Part shown: in pieces, positions 27,973-31,589 of the stretch
Position numbering within the stretch: position 1 is the stretch's first letter
How the letters are laid out: each line of letters begins with the position of its first letter
Source: Cryptobacteroides sp963543835
Lineage (GTDB): Bacteria; Bacteroidota; Bacteroidia; Bacteroidales; UBA932
Reading direction: 5' to 3'
Assembly: GCA_963543835.1 (NCBI GenBank)
Contig: CAUUCY010000016.1
Span: forward strand, 1-31,589
Length of the DNA: 31,589 nucleotides
Program-made: the position numbers and the translations under genes
The notes under the pieces: model-generated
The model's database searches: none
Seen by the model: the letters and a program-made list of their open reading frames with translations, nothing else
Told to the model about the DNA's origin: nothing

Positions 27973-29184
27973 ATGAAAGCCATAAAATATACAATAACTG
28001 CTTTGACACTGATTCTGTTTGCAGTCATCTCTTGCAGCAAACAGGATGACATTTACAAGCAGTATATACAGCCGGGCGGATTGAAATATCCGGCAAAGGC
28101 TTTGGGTCTTTCCGCCGAGACGGGTTTCAACAAGGTTACTCTTTCCTGGCCAGTCCCTATGGACCCCTCGATTGTCAGGGCCCGCGTCTACTGGGATAAT
28201 TACACGGATTCAGTCGATGTGGATTATTCTGAGTTCAAGACAAAAACGGGACTTGAATTGGCGGAATCCCCTGCGCTTGTAAAACTCGATACCGCCAAAG
28301 TACTGATTAAGGAACTTAATGACAGAGCCTACTCTTTTGTCATTATAAATTTCGACAGACTCGGAAACAAATCCCTGCCTGCTGAATGTACGGCTACTCC
28401 TTACGGTGCGAACTGGCTGTCTGCACACTCCGAAAGAATTTACAAGGATTCATGGTATGACAAGTCCAAAAAACTTGCAAATTGTAACTTTACGGAAAAC
28501 GGGGATGATGAACTGGTGGCAACGAGATTCCGTTACCTCAATTCCGAGGGAAAAATAGTGGAGAGTGTGGAAAGGATGGCGCCCAACAAGACCACTTATG
28601 CACTACACGACCCCAAGCCCGGGAAATACTTTGAAATATCTTCAGGTTTTCTCCCTGCCAACGGAAGGGATACGGCATGGCTGGACTGGAGCAGGGTCTC
28701 GACCCCGATAAGACATGAGCTGGACAACAGCAAGTGGACTGCGACAGTGACCACAGGCGCGCAGAAAGGAGGCTCTCTTGCCAACCTTTTCGACGGCAAA
28801 AACAACACTTATTTCCATTTCATCAAAATGGGCTTTGTCGTGATTTCAATAGATACCCACGAAGAGGCGGATCACCTCATGACTCTTCGCGCTATTACCA
28901 CAACAATGTATGGTACGAGTTATGCCAATAGAGGGGCGAGAAATATATCCATGTATCTGAGCGACAAGCCTTTTGATCCTAATGATGCGGATTGGGCGAC
29001 CAACTACGGCACCCCTTGGTGCAACAGCGTCTACTATTTCGGTTCTGCGGCTCCTACTGCGGGCGGAGCATATACCAAAGCGAGATATATTGCCATTGTA
29101 GTTAAAACTTTTGCAGCAAATAACGCAGTCTGGGCGGAACTTACCCCTTGGGGATACTTTGAATCGGAAGCAAATATGGAGTAA
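27973..29184 (+). CDS. DUF4998 surface lipoprotein with C-terminal discoidin-like domain
   Basis: A 403-residue lipoprotein with lipobox V-I-S-C (Cys21), 18 bases after the previous gene. The N-terminal half has the DUF4998 pattern: 'YIQPGGLKYPAKALGLSAETGFNKVTLSW' region, 'DPSIVRARVYWDNYTDSVDV' and 'YSFVIINFDRLGNKS', an FN3-like fold. The C-terminal third ('GGSLANLFDGKNNTYFHFIKM', 'ARNISMYLSDKPFD', 'ARYIAIVVKTF') looks like a galactose-binding/F5-8C-type domain. It pairs with the DUF4959 lipoprotein in many loci and is probably the second surface glycan-binding protein of the SusCD3 system. Confidence 0.82.
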   Translation: MKAIKYTITALTLILFAVISCSKQDDIYKQYIQPGGLKYPAKALGLSAETGFNKVTLSWPVPMDPSIVRARVYWDNYTDSVDVDYSEFKTKTGLELAESPALVKLDTAKVLIKELNDRAYSFVIINFDRLGNKSLPAECTATPYGANWLSAHSERIYKDSWYDKSKKLANCNFTENGDDELVATRFRYLNSEGKIVESVERMAPNKTTYALHDPKPGKYFEISSGFLPANGRDTAWLDWSRVSTPIRHELDNSKWTATVTTGAQKGGSLANLFDGKNNTYFHFIKMGFVVISIDTHEEADHLMTLRAITTTMYGTSYANRGARNISMYLSDKPFDPNDADWATNYGTPWCNSVYYFGSAAPTAGGAYTKARYIAIVVKTFAANNAVWAELTPWGYFESEANME

Positions 29185-29192
29185 TATAAATT

Positions 29193-31589
29193 ATGGAATT
29201 GATTATGTTGAATATCACAAAATATATTCTTTCAGCACTTTTCATCATGCCTTTGTGCAGCTCTTGCAATGTTAAAGAGGAGCCGGAGTCCAAGAACAGT
29301 GCAGGAAATAAAGAAGCCAATAAGGAAATCGTTTTCTCTGCTGTCCTTCCCGATGCGGGAGCAGGCTTCAAGACCTCTTGGTCGGAGGGTGACGAAATTC
29401 TTGTCTACAGCATTAAAGGGAACTTCACCGCAAAAGAGCTCATCAAGGCTTCCGCTGTCACGGACGGAGGGAAAAAAGCCACTTTCAAATCTTCGGGAAA
29501 ACTCCTTTCCGATGCGGGCAAGTTTTATGCTTTCGTAAAAGGAAGCGGAGTGAAGAATTTCAAACTGAAAAAGTATTGGTCTCCATCCAACATGGACCGC
29601 TGTTCGGATGCTTCCCCTACGGTTACCGTTGCTACCTGTACGGGAAATGATCTTAATTTCAAGTTTGTAAACGTATATGCCCTTTTGGAATTCGATATTG
29701 AGAATCCTGCTGTCAAGTATGTGAGATTTTCCGGAAATAACGGAGAAACGATAAACAAGAGCATGTTCGTTTCTTTTGATGAGTTCAAGATTCTGGAAAA
29801 TAATTCTCCGGATTTCTCAAGTACTACTTACATCAGGAAATATGTCAGCGGTGCGGGAAAGTATTACATCGGTCTCGACCCTACAATAGTTCTCAAGACA
29901 GGTTATACTCTGACGGCATTCGATGAAAACAACTCAGTGCTTGAAAAAGTGTCAAACTTTGAAGAACTCGCAGTAGAGTCAGGCAAGACCTATGTGGCGG
30001 AAAAGATGAAAGAACCGCGTGTGCCTTCACCTGTTTTCGATGAGGAGAATATCGTGCGTTCTTTCGGTGTCATAAGCGATGTCCATATAGAAACCGAGGG
30101 CGATGACTACGCGAAGAAATTCAAGTCGGCGCTGTCCCAACTCAAGACTAAGGCTGCACAGAAGGACCCTAACGGTCTGGATGCGGTTCTCGTTGTGGGC
30201 GACCTTATCAACAACAAAAGGTCAAGCCAGATTTCCGCATACAAGAATCTGTACGAATCCGAACTCAAGCCTTCGGAGGTCCCGATGATCTACACTATAG
30301 GCAATCACGACATGAATGAGAATTATCGTTGGACAAGTACTACTGTGGCAGACAATTCCGCATTTGCTTCCATTCTGGGGGAGGACTATTTCAAGACGGA
30401 TATTGACAATAATATGCGTAGAAATTACGAGGCGCGTCACTGCGTTGTCGGCGGGTATCACATACTTGCCGTTACCCCGAACAGCGACGAGCCTATAAAT
30501 TATGCTCCAGCAGTGCTTGACTGGCTGGACAAGCAACTCAAGGAACTCACTGAGCAGAACCCGGAGCAGTATGTCCTGGTCCTGACTCACCCTATGATTC
30601 AGAACACCGTCTATGGCAGTCTTCTCGGGACCGGTGTAGGAGGAATATGGGCTTCGGACCTTAAGGACTTCTGGGCGACAAATGCCCTTACGCATATACT
30701 CAAGAAGTACCCTCAGGCTCTTGTTTTCGGAGGTCACCTGCATTTCCCTCTTAACGATCCGCGCACAATATGGCAGGGAGATTTCACGGTTCTCGGCACT
30801 GCGTCCGTGCGTTATATGGCAATAGAGCCGGCTTCTTATGAGGATATGAAATCCGCTACGGTGATGAACGATGCCAATGATTTCTCGCAGGGTTATCTCG
30901 CCCAGATAGACATAAACGGCAATGTTCGCTTCCACAGAATGGATTTCTATAATAAAGCGGAAATAGGGGAGTCTTGGACAATAAAATTCCCTGCCAAGGA
31001 CGCTTCGCATCTGGCTTCTTACAACCATACTTCCCTGTCTGTCAAGAATCAGAAACCTCTGCTCGGCACTGCCAATGTGACGAGTCCGGAAGCCGCCGCT
31101 TCTTCTGTCAGCTTCTCTGCCGGTACGGATGACGAGTTTGTGCATGATTATCTTTTGACACTCAAGAAGGATGCAAGTACCGTAATGACGAAAAAGATAC
31201 TTGCGGATTTCTATAAGCACGCAAAGCCGGGCAACATGAAAAAGGAGTGGAATGTTGAGCTCGGGACCCTCGAGAAAGGCGAATATGAGCTGACTATTGT
31301 TGCAAATGACTCCTGGGGCGCCCAGAGCGATCCTCTTGTCAAGAACTTCACCGTGGGTAAGACTGTGGAGACAAAGACCGTCGATGAGTGGAAGAACGAT
31401 GAGGCAGGCTCCGCCGACTTTGAGGAAAGCGGGACTCCTACAGGAGGTGACGGCTGGCTTTCTTATTCGGGAACTAAAGTCTCTTGGACTGCCAACACCA
31501 CCGGTGCTCCGCGACAGGCTACCTTGACTTTTGCAAGCGGTTCGAAGTTCACCCTTACACAGCTCGCTCCTAATGATTTCAAGGGGAAA
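29193..31589 (+). CDS. Multidomain secreted metallophosphoesterase, C-terminus cut by right edge
   Basis: At least 799 residues, open to the window end; the start is 8 bases after the DUF4998 stop (an in-frame ATG at 29205 is an alternative). The signal peptide ends L-C-S-S-C, a relaxed lipobox. Residues about 35-275 look like a fimbrillin-type sandwich ('SWSEGDEILVYSIKG', 'KFYAFVKGSG', 'KFVNVYALLEFDI', 'KYYIGLDP'). A calcineurin-like phosphoesterase follows with all metal-site motifs: D296-V-H298, G-D337-L, G-N371-H372-D373, H466 (THPM), G-H515-L-H517. An Ig-like domain spans about 610-725, and the domain shared with the left-edge lipoprotein begins at about 729. It probably removes phosphate from a surface or periplasmic substrate, perhaps phosphorylated mannose given the GH92 neighbours; the substrate is inference. 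Confidence 0.87.
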   Translation, partial: MELIMLNITKYILSALFIMPLCSSCNVKEEPESKNSAGNKEANKEIVFSAVLPDAGAGFKTSWSEGDEILVYSIKGNFTAKELIKASAVTDGGKKATFKSSGKLLSDAGKFYAFVKGSGVKNFKLKKYWSPSNMDRCSDASPTVTVATCTGNDLNFKFVNVYALLEFDIENPAVKYVRFSGNNGETINKSMFVSFDEFKILENNSPDFSSTTYIRKYVSGAGKYYIGLDPTIVLKTGYTLTAFDENNSVLEKVSNFEELAVESGKTYVAEKMKEPRVPSPVFDEENIVRSFGVISDVHIETEGDDYAKKFKSALSQLKTKAAQKDPNGLDAVLVVGDLINNKRSSQISAYKNLYESELKPSEVPMIYTIGNHDMNENYRWTSTTVADNSAFASILGEDYFKTDIDNNMRRNYEARHCVVGGYHILAVTPNSDEPINYAPAVLDWLDKQLKELTEQNPEQYVLVLTHPMIQNTVYGSLLGTGVGGIWASDLKDFWATNALTHILKKYPQALVFGGHLHFPLNDPRTIWQGDFTVLGTASVRYMAIEPASYEDMKSATVMNDANDFSQGYLAQIDINGNVRFHRMDFYNKAEIGESWTIKFPAKDASHLASYNHTSLSVKNQKPLLGTANVTSPEAAASSVSFSAGTDDEFVHDYLLTLKKDASTVMTKKILADFYKHAKPGNMKKEWNVELGTLEKGEYELTIVANDSWGAQSDPLVKNFTVGKTVETKTVDEWKNDEAGSADFEESGTPTGGDGWLSYSGTKVSWTANTTGAPRQATLTFASGSKFTLTQLAPNDFKGK
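31377..31589 (+). other. Shared edge domain, copy 2 (metallophosphoesterase)
   Basis: Residues about 729-799 of the phosphoesterase. It begins TVDEWKNDEAG and later reads 'SWTANTTGAPRQATLTF' and 'APNDFKGK' at the window edge. Codons differ at most synonymous positions from copy 1, so the two copies are old relatives, not a recent duplication. Confidence 0.7.

Noticed and set aside
30222..31220. 332-codon minus-strand open frame opposite the metallophosphoesterase
   Set aside because: Antisense to the conserved metal-site motifs of the real gene; composition looks like a shadow frame.
1..31589. Invertible segment bounded by the two copies of the shared edge domain
   Set aside because: The copies differ at most synonymous sites and share only a 13-base exact run at the ends, too little for homologous inversion; no recombinase gene is present.
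1..31589. tRNA, rRNA, CRISPR, insertion sequences or prophage
   Set aside because: I found no clover-leaf-like gene, regular spaced repeats, transposase or phage gene in the gaps; coding density leaves almost no room.

Overview
The window is a dense stretch of a Bacteroidota (most likely Bacteroidales) chromosome. Three SusC/SusD outer-membrane pairs, a row of lipoproteins whose signal peptides end in Cys, DUF-type surface lipoproteins, two GH92 glycosidases and TAnnTTTG-type promoters all point there. I cannot name genus or species. It holds 16 genes. The first and last run off the window. The longest gene-free gap is 289 bases (6052-6340). I saw no RNA genes, insertion sequences, CRISPR array or regulator gene (no hybrid two-component system, SusR, or ECF sigma/anti-sigma pair).

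The layout is four gene blocks in alternating orientation. (1) 1-6051, minus strand: SusC1, SusD1 and a bacterial-Ig-like lipoprotein cut by the left edge. (2) 6341-16904, plus strand: SusC2, SusD2, a DUF4843 lipoprotein, a PKD-like lipoprotein, a fimbrillin-like lipoprotein and a DUF5117-type zinc metalloprotease. Apart from the fimbrillin-like gene, this resembles the peptide-importing SusCD-plus-two-lipoproteins cassette known from Bacteroides thetaiotaomicron (BT2261-2264 type, from memory). (3) 16914-21447, minus strand: two GH92 alpha-mannosidase-family genes whose reading frames overlap by 71 bases. (4) 21537 to the right edge, plus strand: SusC3, SusD3, a DUF4959/DUF5126/DUF5000 lipoprotein, a DUF4998 lipoprotein and a large multidomain metallophosphoesterase. 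Blocks 3 and 4 are divergent from an 89-base gap with two overlapping promoter candidates.

A reasonable reading is a composite locus for glycoprotein or mannoprotein use. GH92 enzymes would trim mannose, a secreted phosphoesterase could remove phosphate (for example from phosphomannose), a metzincin-type protease could cut the protein part, and three SusCD transporters would import the products. The substrate is inference. The protease block and the mannosidase block converge with only 9 bases between stop codons.

The most unusual signals are these. A conserved domain of about 70 residues is shared by the two edge-truncated proteins, which belong to different operons and are cut at the same alignment column. 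The phosphoesterase is built as an apparent fimbrillin-like domain, a phosphoesterase, an Ig-like domain and then this shared domain. A fimbrillin-like gene sits inside a peptide-import cassette. The two GH92 genes overlap by 71 bases. A 21-base near-perfect palindrome lies just upstream of the SusC1 promoter.
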